A stretch of DNA of 64,000 nt from Isoetes taiwanensis (Eukaryota; Streptophyta; Lycopodiopsida; Isoetales; Isoetaceae), in NCBI GenBank assembly GCA_021234155.1, contig JAJEKV010000017.1, positions 11,165,525-11,229,524 on the forward strand, given 5' to 3'. The notes below the pieces were generated by a model. That model had not been told where the DNA came from and ran no database searches. It saw nothing but the letters and a program-made list of their open reading frames with translations. Position 1 is the stretch's first letter, and every line of letters begins with the position of its first letter. The position numbers were made by a program, and so were the translations under genes. Of this stretch, positions 45,067 to 56,120 are shown piece by piece.

Positions 45067-45746
45067 ATGTTTGTCTCACCGGGGGCGATCCTTAAGGCCC
45101 GAAGGGGCAAAATTTTTGCAACACAAACCATTAACATCAACATATAAAAATTAAACCCCACATAACAACCAACACATAACAACCATTGACATTAACAACC
45201 AACACATACTACCATTGACATTTAATTAACACATTTAAATTAAAATCCCCTTAAACCCCTTTGGTTTTGGTGCATATTCACCACGGGGGTGGCGTAGAGG
45301 CGAGAGCCCTCATAATTGTATTTTGCGTATGAAATCAACACCATATAGTATTCTGCGAAATCTTATAGTATTTCTGCGAATCTTGTTGTCTGATTATAGC
45401 AAATTTTGTACTTACATACCCACAAGCGAGGAACTTCGTCTGGTGTAGATTAAGGAATAAGGGGGAATAATGCCTATCCAACGTCGTTGCCGGTCCCCAG
45501 GTGTGAATATGCACCAAAACCAAAGGGGTTTAAAGGTTTTTCCCAATTTAAAATGTGTTAATTAATGTCAATGGTAGTTATGTGTTGGTTGTTAATGTCA
45601 ATGGTTGTTATGTGTTGAATTGTTATGTGGGGGTTTAATTTTTATATGTTCGGATGTTAATGGTTTGTGTTACCAAAAAAAATTTTTAGCAGCCCCTTGA
45701 GGGCTTGTAAGAACCTGACCCCCCTCCCCACAGGTGAGACAAACAT
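45067..45746. mobile_element. Long foldback element or MITE (680 bp)
   Basis: The left arm (45067 to about 45295) is repeated as its reverse complement in the right arm (about 45487-45746). The ends are ATGTTTGTCTCACC and GGTGAGACAAACAT. Long inner blocks match too, such as CAACACATAACAACCATTG and CCCTTTGGTTTTGGTGCATA. The arms are 220-260 bp around a spacer of about 190 bp. Inside each arm a 35-bp unit is itself repeated. No coding capacity and no clear target duplication was found. Confidence 0.85.
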
Positions 45747-47989
45747 CTCGATGCGCCAGCATTTTCATATGATTTGCTTCTTCCCCTTCTTCCCTATTGA
45801 TTCTAGGGCTTTTACAATTATAATGAATAGAAGAGAGCAGAGAGCGAGCAAATTGCATTCTCCCTCTTCTGCCCTCCCTCCTCCTCCTCCCCTCCTTCTC
45901 CTTCCTCCGCACACATCAAATTCATCAGTTGCTACTACCGCTCCAGCCCACCCCGATTTGTTTAGGGTAAAGGAACCGTCGCCAATGCCATAACCGAGTC
46001 CCCTCAGCATTTAATCATCTTTATAATTCATCCTCTTATTTACTTTTATTTGCATTTTAGAGTATTTGCTTTGCTTAGGTTGTACATGATTAAAGAGATT
46101 CCAATTTTATTTTGGTATGTATAACATTTTTGATGAAGTAGAGATTCGCTTTGGTTACTTAATCATCAATAGATTCAAAATGCTAATAGAACAGAGGACT
46201 CGTTAAAATCAGATATTGGTTGCCTTGTCGGTAGAAGAATAACAGCCCTGTAATTTTTTGTACTTGATAGTTTTGTGGCATGGTAAAAGGCAACCAAAGT
46301 CTTATCTAGCATATGTAATAATGAGAACCTTATCTAGCAATAGCAAGACCACGCTAAGCAAAGAATTCTACAAAGTTTTCTTGATTATCAATGATAGATT
46401 GCAAGATCATGCAACATAAGATAAAAGCATACCTTTTGAGAAAAATATTCTCTGATGATAATGGAAAAGAAAAACAATAGATGACAAATTAATTGCTCGA
46501 TTCTAGATTCAAGTAAAGACTCGATGCTTCGCTAATGCACATCCGCATTTTTGTAAATGACAATATTAGAATCCATATATATCTTTTAATTAACATGCTT
46601 CCACCTCTCAGAAGGAATGTACCCCTAAAAATCAAAAATAGTTGAAGCTTGTGGCATAGACTCTATCCATAATTTAAATTATGCAATATACCAACTATAC
46701 TAGCTAATTCATTTCGCTTCACTATAATCGCTTTTCCACTAAAGCCGGGTCCGAGCATTAAATAATAGCCCTAACTACTATCAAAAACACGTGAATTAGA
46801 TTACACATATTTGGCGATTTTGCCTCTGAGAAGTTTTCTATCATCAAATGCTATAAACTATAAAAGTAGGCAATCAATAAGGTAAGAACTTACAAATGGT
46901 TCCTCTGATTTTTCAAAATAGATTTGTCGCATAATATAAGCCGGTATCTATGTGCACTATTAAAGTTTGACTCATGCATTAAAGTCCGGCAAAGAAATAT
47001 GAATTAGCTAAAGTTTTTATAATTTCTACAAAATTTTAACAAGTGGCTCTATGCTATTAATGTGCCAATGAAGAATATGAAGAAGTTTGTTTGATGATCT
47101 CTTCAAGTCCAAAGAAATGAAGCATGCTTCAAAAAAATATTATGACATTGTTACAAATTGCTTTAGTAGAATCACCGGGTAAATGCAATTTGGCGTAGAG
47201 TTTGTTTTAGCCATAGAACTAATATAAAAAAGCAAATGGCATTCAAAGTTGAACGTACAGAGCTTGAATGCATGCCTCTCTATTGTTGTAAATGGTCCTG
47301 CTCAAGCAAGGGAGTTTGATTTTACAGAAAGCAGAAAGCTGATAATCGTGGTCAGCACATCTACTTAGTGATCCAAGTCAACATTTAGCATGCTGATTTT
47401 TACAACAGATTTATAATGCCAATTTGTAGATCTAAGTTAATATTTTACATGCTGGTTTTTTAGAGCAAACTTACCATGCGAATTTGCATGAATTTTTTAA
47501 GGAAAATACTATTTTTTTTTGGACAACTTGTTTGGAGGCAACAACAATATAAAGATCCGGTTTATATTTAATTTATAACTATTACCTTGTATTCTACAAA
47601 TCTACTATACAAAGGAAGAATTTAACTTTGCCTTTTGTAGTTTGTATTGAAGGGAAAATTTCGTAAAGTTTTAGAGGAAAAGGATTTTCTGGTTACACGT
47701 GAAAAAAAATATGACAAATGTAAATAGACTAAGGCATAATTGTTGGTTAGCGAAGCATACTATTTTCGAGCCATGTAATCATTCAAATAGTCAGAACTTT
47801 TGAATATTCTATTATGATGCTCATGGTATCTTCTCTTGTCCCCGATTTTTCCCATTTACACCCATGTTTGGGCATGAACTCAGATTGGCCTATTGAAGCT
47901 CAAAGTCGCATGCAAATGTAACTTTAAAATGAAATCGACAGAAACAAAGCTTTCATTTGCATTTTTCGTGGGTCCATATAGACGTGGAT
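45747..47989. other. AT-rich intergenic region
   Basis: A pyrimidine-rich stretch lies at about 45855-45910. No gene, RNA gene or element terminus was recognised. Confidence 0.4.
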
Positions 47990-47994
47990 TCTAG

Positions 47995-48448
47995 TGTTGA
48001 ACCACAAGTGATTCAACATGTTTTTGTAGACCATTTGAGGATATTTGGGGCATATTGTAATGGTTTGGTTTTAAGGGCTTGGATTAAGTGGTGGAAGTGG
48101 ATGGTTAAGATGAAGAGGCAAAATTGATGGTTGTGATGAAGAGGTGGAAAACAATGGTGGGGATTAACAGTGTAAAGCATAAATAATTTGAGGAGATACT
48201 ATCTCCTCCTCTTCCTTCACGCTCGTAAATGGAGTAGTGGCAAAGGTTTCTAAGAGGAGGGTGGCAGCCTCCTTTCATTTGATTGAAGGCCCCCCGCAAG
48301 GGGATTTCTCGTATTTTGATCATGTTTTATTGCGTAAAATATTTATCTTTTGTGTAAATTTTGATGTCTCATTTAGTTGATATTCAATTGATCTTTTCTT
48401 GAGATGATATTTTATGGGTGTTGGCCCGATGGGGAACCACGCTCAACA
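47995..48448. repeat. LTR of the small element (left)
   Basis: 454 bp from TGTTGAACC to CTCAACA. It matches the right copy closely, with clustered differences at about 48190-48310 and at the 3' end. Confidence 0.9.
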
Positions 48449-49777
48449 TTATGGCACTTTGGGACCTCGGTCTTTGATCGTGTTTTTTCTTCCCATTAGA
48501 AGCTTGGTTGCCGATTTATTGAAGCCCCGTGATGCGCTAGTATGTTGAAGCTTTGTGCAGAAAACACGATGATTTTCAAAGCCCGTGGATGGAGCTCTAT
48601 CTGAAGAAATTTCTTTCAGAGGCACTTCATTCTAATAGCAGCAGATAATGCATATAATTTCAAAGCTTGAGGATAGAGCCTTTACCTGTTTGAAGATTTT
48701 TTTTAAGAGGCAAAAACAAATCGGCTTTACCTGTTTATTAAGCGGGGAAAAATAGTGAAGATGTCTGCACATATGTGAGCGGTGCTTATTTGTGTAAACA
48801 AAATTGATTCTTATCTAGTCCTCAAAAAATTTTTGTCAAGACATTGTCTTGCTTGATTCTCGGGCTTTCTTTTCACGCTTTTCCTCGGCATTTGGCTACA
48901 GAGCATATGCCATTGCCAAATCCCGCCTTACTGCTATGTCTAACCCTAAAATCTGCCCAAAGCCTTGCCGACCATGCGTTTTTCTTAGCATCCTCTTTCG
49001 TGATTGTCTTGAGCAAAATATTTCTTGTGAGCTTTGCCCAAATTATTGGTACAAGCAAAGTCTCCCCATCAGATCCGCAAGATCCATCAAATCTTATCTC
49101 GCTTCCGCTTTTTATTTTCTCGCAAAAATCTTGCCGCACCGCGCCGGCCCATAAATTATGCCGATTCCGCTTTGTCCCCTTGCCAAAATCTAAAAGCTTG
49201 CCTCCCGCTTGTCGATCCTTAAAACCTAACCATGCCTTTTGCTTCAATGCCTCATCCCCGCCATTTACGATTCATTCTCAGACTCGTGATTACCGCTTTC
49301 TATCATCGGGTTTGCTTCGGTTTGCAAAGCAGCCCATCGTAACCTAACCCTAAAAATCAATTCTTCCTTCCTTTGACCATTGCCTGACCTTTTCGATCAT
49401 TGCCCAGACCTGTGTTTTTATTGCGGATAAGTCTTTGGGGCACCCCATGGTTTTTGTTGGGACACCCTAAGGTTTTGCCAATGTATGACATGCACTAATG
49501 ATGCTATTTTATAGAACTTTATTATATTATTTTGCCAAGGAGGGTTACTTCAAAGCGGGACCGTGAGCTACAAAAGAGCTGGGCCATGGACGCTGGGGAG
49601 TACCTTTCTTGGACTTGTTGTTGAGTATGGTTATCCACACGTGGTCCAGAGCCAAAGTAGCCAGTGCCGGGGGGCGTGTGGATGTGCCCAACTCATTTCT
49701 GTGTACTTCATAATGTATCTTTAAGTGCTATATTATGTGTTGGGCCGAGGGGATCGCACGCTTTTTTTAAGAGATAA
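48449..49777. other. Internal region of the small LTR element
   Basis: A C/T-rich stretch (48840-49350) is open in several frames on both strands (167 codons at 48844-49347 +, 124 codons at 48873-49247 -). This looks like low stop density rather than coding. It could be captured host DNA, but no homology is apparent. Confidence 0.5.
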
Positions 49778-50227
49778 TGTTGAACCACAAGTGGTTCAAC
49801 ATGTTTTTGTAGACCATTTGAGGATATTTGGGGCATATTGTAATGGTTTGGTTTTAAGGGCTTGGATTACGTGGTGGAAGTGGATGGTTAAGATGAAGAG
49901 GCAAAATTGATGGTTGTGATGAAGAGGTGGAAAACAATGGTGGGGATTAACAGGTGTAAAGCATAAATAATTTGAGGAGATACTTCTCCTCCTTTCCTTC
50001 ACGCTCAAAAATGGAGTAGTGGCAGTTGCTCTTAAGAGGAGGGTGGCAGCCTCTTCATTTGATTGAAGGCTCTTGCAAGGGGATTGCTTGTATTTTGATC
50101 ATGTTTTATTGCATAAAATATTTATCTTTGTGCAAATTTTGATGTCTCATTCAGTTGATATTCAATTGATCTTTTCTTGAGATGATATTTTATGGGTGTT
50201 GGCCTGGATGGGGAACCAGGTTCAACA
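49778..50227. repeat. LTR of the small element (right)
   Basis: 450 bp with perfect TGTTGAACC / GGTTCAACA ends, followed by the TCTAG duplication. Confidence 0.9.
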
Positions 50228-50232
50228 TCTAG

Positions 50233-51423
50233 TACAGGGGAATCCAACAGTAGTAGGTCGATTTGGCTCTTTCATTTGTAACCATGAAGAAGAGAAGCAG
50301 CCATATAATTTTATTTTATTTTTGAAGGACGCATGCGTAGCATATAATTTTGGCTCTTTCAAGTCTAGGTTTTAGCGTGTCGATTTCATCGCTGGACCGG
50401 CCCCCTAAAAGTAACCACACACATGCAGAGGATTCTCATCTCTTAGAAGAATCCCCTGGATTCTCTTAAGCTATTCCATATAAGCCTTTAAGTATTGAAA
50501 CCCTAGTTCTACTTTGCCTAACTCTACCACACTACTATTTCAAACTAACTGTATAGATAAATCTTCAAAGATGTGATGCATTCATGGCTACTTGGTAAAG
50601 AGGGGAGGTCTTATTCGCTCAATTTGACCTTAGTAATTAAAAATTCTACTATGAGGTGGGATCAAGGCATTGATGGATCAAATATGGGGCTACAAAATGG
50701 GCCAAATTAGAGGTCTAGACGGTGAAAAAGGAGGCAAGGATTGGGCTCTACGCAGTTGGGCTAGGTGGTTAGGGCAAGCGCTGAGTACAAAGTGTCAACA
50801 AGAGTCCCATCGATCCGATCCCCTATTTGAACTACGCGCCCAAGGCAATTTCCCATCATCAGCATTGAAGAGACCAAAAAAAAGGGTGAAGGGGGAAAAA
50901 AATGGAGGGGGGTCAATTGGTTAATGGTTAAGGTGAATGTTAGAGGATTTAAGGTGGGTTTCATAGGGTTTTAAGAAGGGTTTAAGGAGCGACTCATTGC
51001 TTTCAAATTGTACTTTTATTTCAAACATAGTAGCTTGTTTTTATATTTTTGTATTGTTTGCATAAGTACTTTCTAATCTTTGACATTCATAAACCATCTA
51101 AATCAAAGCCAGAGGATTTATTTACATAAGATGGCAATCAAATGATGTTACTTGACTCTGATGCAATAGTCTGCAAGTATTTAAAAGGAAGCCCATTATA
51201 CAGATCCTTCATATATTTGACTGTTATAGAAGTTTATTAAAACAAGTTAAATGGTCAAGTTTCAACAGATATTGATAGCCTCTTCAACCTCAAGTTGCTC
51301 ATTTTATAGGCAACCAATTTCCCGGTTATATTCCGTGAGGGAATTGGGAAGCTATAGTGCTTGAAGCAAGGTTTGGCCGAAAGCAACTTGTAGAATTGTT
51401 CATTGCTTGAGATACTTTCTTGG
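50233..51423. other. Intergenic, nothing recognised
   Basis: No gene or mobile element terminus was recognised. The 50670-50924 frame has no known domain. Confidence 0.4.
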
Positions 51424-51770
51424 CATTAATAGTCTTGGAGGGAGGGAGGGAGGGAGGGAGGAGGGAGGGAGGAGGGAGGAAGGAAGGAAGGAAGTTATTT
51501 TATCGCCCACGGAGACCAATTGGTCTATGGGACCCAATACAAAAGCGCAAAGAAGCGACATTACCCGGATTAAAAAACCCTCACCAAGTGTTTTCGAGGG
51601 AAAACCCGTGGGCGCAATCAATCAGCCCGATGACAAACCGCTCCAATATACTAAATGCAAAAACTGCTCCAGGGGGGCAAAGGTGAGCTCATAGATCCAA
51701 AGATTCTCCCCGAATGTACGATCCCGTGAGCACGCATCGACGGGCGAGAGATTTGGATAGATTGCAAAAA
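51424..51770 (-). mobile_element. LINE 3' end with purine microsatellite tail, copy B
   Basis: A (GGGAGGGAG)n(AAGG)n microsatellite (51437-51494) is followed by the family 3' terminus in inverted orientation (GGAGACCAATTGGTCTATGG). Homology to the 52.7-kb LINE continues to about 51755. This is a 5'-truncated copy on the - strand. Confidence 0.8.
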
Positions 51771-51912
51771 GCTCCACAAATTGAGAACACTTGACCTTAG
51801 TCTTTCATATCATGAATTTCATCTATGCTACCTTGTAAATTATCAAGAATTCCGCCTATGCTTGTAAATTATCAAGAATTTAGTCTATGATTTAGCTTCA
51901 ATTTATATCAAG
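51771..51912. other. Short AT-rich spacer
   Basis: It contains a duplicated ATGCTA(C)CTTGTAAATTATCAAGAATT-like motif. No gene. Confidence 0.4.
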
Positions 51913-52480
51913 AATCCCATCGATCCGAGCCATCGGATCAAGATTCTAGAGGGGCGAGCATGCATGTCTCGCATGCATGCATTGCATGTTTTCTCTGGTT
52001 GGGTGATCGCCATTTTAGGTGAGGTTCTTCATCAACGCCTCATCGACACTTTCTCGCCTCTCTCGCCAGCATCTTTATTCTCTATTCTTTGAAACCATGC
52101 AGGAGAGGGGGTTCTCCCTGCTTGGATTGACCAATTTGGCGTTTATTTCCATGTTGTGGCATGTTCTTCTTTGACCTTGCCTCTTTTTTGGCCATAATCC
52201 TTTGACCTTCGCCCTCGATCCTATTTTGATAAGGAAGTTCTCTTCTATTCGGGATGTTTTTGTCATTTTCATGCGAGCCCCATTCTAGAATCACATCGAT
52301 CAGAGCCATCGGATCAAGATTCTAAGGGGGGCGAGCATGCATGTCTCGCATGCATGCATTGCATGTTTTTCCGGGTTGGAAGATCGCTATTTTAAACGAG
52401 ATTCCTCATCAATATCTCATCGGTAAGCTTCCTCTCTCTCGCCAGCAGACTTTATTCTCTATTCTTTGAAACCCACCCTC
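51913..52480. repeat. Duplicated 190-bp block rich in RY (CATGCA) motifs
   Basis: Two copies begin at about 51913 and 52291. Each includes GAGCCATCGGATCAAGATTC and GCGAGCATGCATGTCTCGC, then GCATGCATTGCATG, and both end in TTTATTCTCTATTCTTTGAAA. CATGCATG is the RY element bound by plant B3 factors in seed programmes. No gene start follows, so a promoter role is only possible. Confidence 0.75.
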
Positions 52481-52715
52481 CCTCCCTTTAATTGATTAAT
52501 GTATTTGTCGCCTCGCACACCCCTCTATTTGAAGAGGTTTTTTTTCGTCGCATGGCATGCGTGATCAGCCCCTCCACTTTGAGAGGTTTGTTTTTCACAT
52601 TTGTTCTAGTGTTGGTGATGTGCGTGAGCCAAAGGATTTAAAGGTTATTTTTCTTCCACCAAAAAGAAGTGCAAGAACAATGTGCCCATCCTTAGTTGGA
52701 GATGTGCAAAGGGTC
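52481..52715. other. Intergenic, nothing recognised
   Basis: No feature recognised before the LINE tail. Confidence 0.4.
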
Positions 52716-52740
52716 ATTATAGAATAGAATAGAGTTTTTA

Positions 52741-54710
52741 TCGTCCATGGAGACCAATTGGCCTATGGGACCCAAAAGGAGGTGCAACAAACGATTACTA
52801 TCCGAAAGTTAAAACACCCATCCTAAAGGATTTTTGGGGAAACCGCGATGTAAATAGGACCGGTCAAACCGCATAAACATCTATCATGAGGGGAAAGAAA
52901 TATGTACACATATTAGGCAAGTGCCCGAGGACCGAAGTTGATCCCGTGATCCATGACCTCTTGAAGGTATGATCCCTACATTCGCATCGAGGCCATGCTC
53001 AACGCCTCATGCATGGACCAGCTCAAAGATAGCGATCCGAATGTCATCATATGATGGACAGCTCGGGGTGCGGCATTCGCCTTCCAAAGCTCCAACTTGG
53101 CAAAGATTAACAAAGCCTCTCCCCGGTGCAGCCATCCATCTCCCCATCTCAATCCGAGATGATATGCACCTATGTGGATAGAGGCAATGGATCTCAAGGG
53201 CTTTTCATGGGTAGATGAGTGTGTAGGTAGCGCTGTGGCCCGGGCCCAATATGGGGTTTATGTGGCATTGGTAATGTGCCGCCTTGATTTGTTCAAGGGT
53301 GCCGGCATCCCATAGCTTGGCCGGACGGCAAGTATTAAGGTATTATCTAAGACCGCATGCGATCCGCCTCGCTTGCACTCTGATGCATCTATGCTCCCCG
53401 TGATTCCATCCGCCAGCCACTAAGCTCTTTTTCTCGCCAACAGCCTTTAGGCGCTGAGGCCCCATTGCCACAAAGCAAGCGAGGTTAGAAGACGAGTATC
53501 GCCCATACCGGACCACCTTCCTCGAAATAGATGATGTGTCCGGCTAAGGGCCCCTTCAAGAGGCAAGAAACATGTCTCTTGCAATAGTATCCGGTATGGA
53601 ACTCGGGACTTTACCCATAGGGCCCATGCCAAGAAATCTTTTGCATCCGCCCAAGTCATTCCAAGTGGCGAGGAAAATCACTGGCCCTGCACACTCACCC
53701 CATACAAAAGCATAGGTTCTACTAGCATCTTGAATAGGGGCTTACTTAAAGCATAGGTTCATACAGCCCACCTTTGTGGCTATTGTTCGGATTGCATAGA
53801 GTGCCTCCAACCCGGCCGGGGGTTTGTAACCGATGGAACTGCTCCAGCCATGGCGATGGGAACTCACCCCCAAATATTTGTAAGTGGGCACCACTTCAAC
53901 ATTTTGGCCACAATAAGTGAGGGTTGGGGCCCTTGGTCGGGCGCGGCGACGATAGAGGACCACTTTGGTCTTGGCCAAGTTGACACATATGTCACCACCG
54001 CAAAATATCTCCAAGGCATCGAGATAGCATTGCATCGCCTCGAGTGTGAGCCAAGAGGTCTACATCATCAAAGATAGATCGCTTGCTTGGTAGTCCGGTG
54101 TAGAAGTTGAGCTCCCATTGCCTCCATTATCGCCAGCCATCTCTTTAACCGGGTCAATGTACAAAGCAAATAGTGTGGGAGAGAGAAGGCATCCCCGGCG
54201 ACCTCAATATCGCTCGAATGGTTGGACCGCCGGGTTGTACCGGGCCCGCATGTCTCATATAACTCAGACACCATATTCTCGCAATTTTGCGTGGATGTTT
54301 GGTCAAGGTAATCTTGTCCACATTTTTCCCCGTGCACGCTTGTCGGGCCAAAAGAGCCTTGGCAAAGTCCACGGCAAAGAATACGATCTTGTCGATGGTT
54401 CCCCGTTGTCCTCAATCGTAGTCCGCGGCATGATATGACCAATGGTTGAGTGCCTCGCCCAATCCCCGCCTCGCGGAGTGCCCACACTTCGCCGCCTCCC
54501 ATCTTGTCAATTGCCGCCGAGGATCCTAGCGAGGAGCTTTGCAAATATTGAGCCGATCATGATGGTTCCACCGGTAGTGTAGATAGGAGCCTTGTAGATT
54601 GGGACAGCCCTGCTAGTGGTCCACCAAGGGGAACCTTCCCGCAATGCCTTGTTGAGCATGGCTGTTAGTACCAAAGCCATGGATGGTCCGGCCCACTTGA
54701 GTAACACCGC
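52741..54710 (-). pseudogene. Reverse transcriptase domain of LINE copy C
   Basis: Read on the - strand. The first RT block has LLKWAGPSMALVLTAMLNKA and SRAVPIYK (54560-54707), then a block like FAKLLARIL. Middle blocks in shifting frames include VDFAKALLA, SELYETCGPG and LTRLKRWLAIMEAMGAQLL (about 54110-54450). The palm-side block INLAKTKVVLYRR-like (CVNLAKTKVVLYRRRARP), LTYCGQNVEVVPTYKYLGV and SSHRHGWSSSIGYK lie at about 53840-54000. A later block ETCFLPLEGALSRTHH lies near 53560. The order fits LINE RT. The clade is unresolved. Confidence 0.82.
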
Positions 54711-56120
54711 CGCATGCCGCCAAGATCCGGGCGCTTTTCCATTGGCTAGATGCTACGTACCTCGTGGCTTCTCCTCGCCGGCGGATTTCCAAAGACCGAG
54801 GCTCACGGGGTAATGCCGCCTTTGCACCTTCAAGATTGTAGAGTTATTGTAGGTATTGCCCCAATCGCTATGAGGTGATGTTTCCTCGGCAGCAGACCGC
54901 CTCTTGAACACTCTTCGCCAAAAGGTCTTAAAATGACGCTCCAGAGGAAGAGCATTTTCTATTGATGAGCCGCAGCAGTACCGGCCTTTGTAGCCTTAAG
55001 GAAAGTGCGGTATTGCCTGCTGCTCGCATAGAGCAGATCGCTGACTTGGTGAAGCCAACGCTTATGCTTTGCACTTCAAAGATCAAACCACTAGTTACGC
55101 GGAAAGGTCATAGCCCCGAGGTTCGCGGTGAGCCGCTTCTCACAAAACATCTTTTTGCAAAGAAGCCCCGGTGGATGTCGCCGAGCCCGCCCATCGCTTT
55201 AGCTGAGCACCGGAGATGCTTGCCGATCCTCCGTTAGCATCCGGAAGTAAGTGTGAGCGTGTTCGAGTCCGCCTAAGTTGGGGCATGCGAGGAGGTGTTG
55301 TACAGGTGGTTGGAGCAACCTGCCAAGCCAGCTGCAAGTAGAGTGGCAGGCAGTTTGAGTCCACCTCCTCATCCCTACCATATGTTCTCACTCGAAAATA
55401 CTTGATGAGATGCATGTCTTGCTCGCCACCAATACATAGTCCACCATGCCGACACGCCCCTCGCTTTCTCCCCGCCTTTTAAGTGTTGGCAAGAGGATCT
55501 GGCCACCGCGCTAGTCCATTGCAAATCACTACGCCAAAGATACTGCAAAGCAACAACAGTTGCCTCCCACAGTGAGAGACCTGAATGTTAGCTGATGCAC
55601 GTGGCCAAACTCCTTCTGAAGGGGCTCAGCATCTGCCAAAGGGTCAAATCTCATTGGTTATTTTGTGCCAATGCGTGCATTGAAGTCTCTAACGAGCATG
55701 ACACTACCCCAATCGCTTGTTTTGTCAGATGTCATCATATAGATCAACATAGGGCTCCAACCTATCCACATCCGAGTGGGTGTGATAAAAGTTGCTCTCA
55801 GCATGTGGGAAATAGCAGGCCGTTACAAAGAAAGGGCTATCGCTGCAGTTATGCACGTGCACCCACAGGTATCTGTTATGCTTGTCTGTCTTGCACAGGA
55901 AAACTGACTGTGCCAAACCCCTCTATGTCCCTGCTTTCCTATGCATTCATTGAGGACGGAGTAGCGCTGGTAGCAAGTCAGGTAGCCTATGTCCAGCATG
56001 CTTCCATGTTTCCATGAAGAATATGAGGTCCATATCGGGCGGCAACCCGCTTGAGATCGCCTTCCTTCCGCCATGGGAAGCCCCAACAATTCCAAGAGAC
56101 CACGTGCAGACACAATCCCT
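54711..56120 (-). pseudogene. Endonuclease domain of LINE copy C
   Basis: APE-type endonuclease nicks the target to prime reverse transcription. Blocks on the - strand include CARQTSITDTCGCTC, HNRYLWVHVHNCSDSPFFV and ACYFPHAESNFYHTHSDVD (about 55740-55900), then VDRLEPYVDLYDDI. Further on is a VDYVLVAS block followed by SDH-region remnants (about 55290-55450). The region 54711-55200 links to RT and is poorly preserved. Frameshifts lie near 55720 and 55830. Confidence 0.75.

Larger units (their letters stand above)
47990..50232. mobile_element. Small LTR retrotransposon without gag or pol (TRIM/LARD-like)
   Basis: Two direct repeats (47995-48448 and 49778-50227) bound 1,329 bp of internal DNA. 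The repeats begin TGTTGAACC; the right one ends GGTTCAACA. TCTAG flanks the whole on both sides (47990-47994 and 50228-50232), a perfect 5-bp target duplication. No protease, RT, integrase or zinc knuckle is present, so it must be mobilised in trans. A primer binding site and polypurine tract could not be identified, which leaves the strand open. Confidence 0.9.

Noticed and set aside
45670-46010. Proline-rich open frames at 45667-46010
   Set aside because: They begin inside the foldback arm and run through a pyrimidine-rich tract. Low complexity.
48844-49347. 167-codon + strand open frame in the small LTR element
   Set aside because: Other frames on both strands are also open in this C/T-rich stretch, and no domain is seen. 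Low stop density explains it.
51437-51494. G-rich run that might form a quadruplex
   Set aside because: It is the purine microsatellite tail of a LINE copy on the - strand. No separate role is supported.
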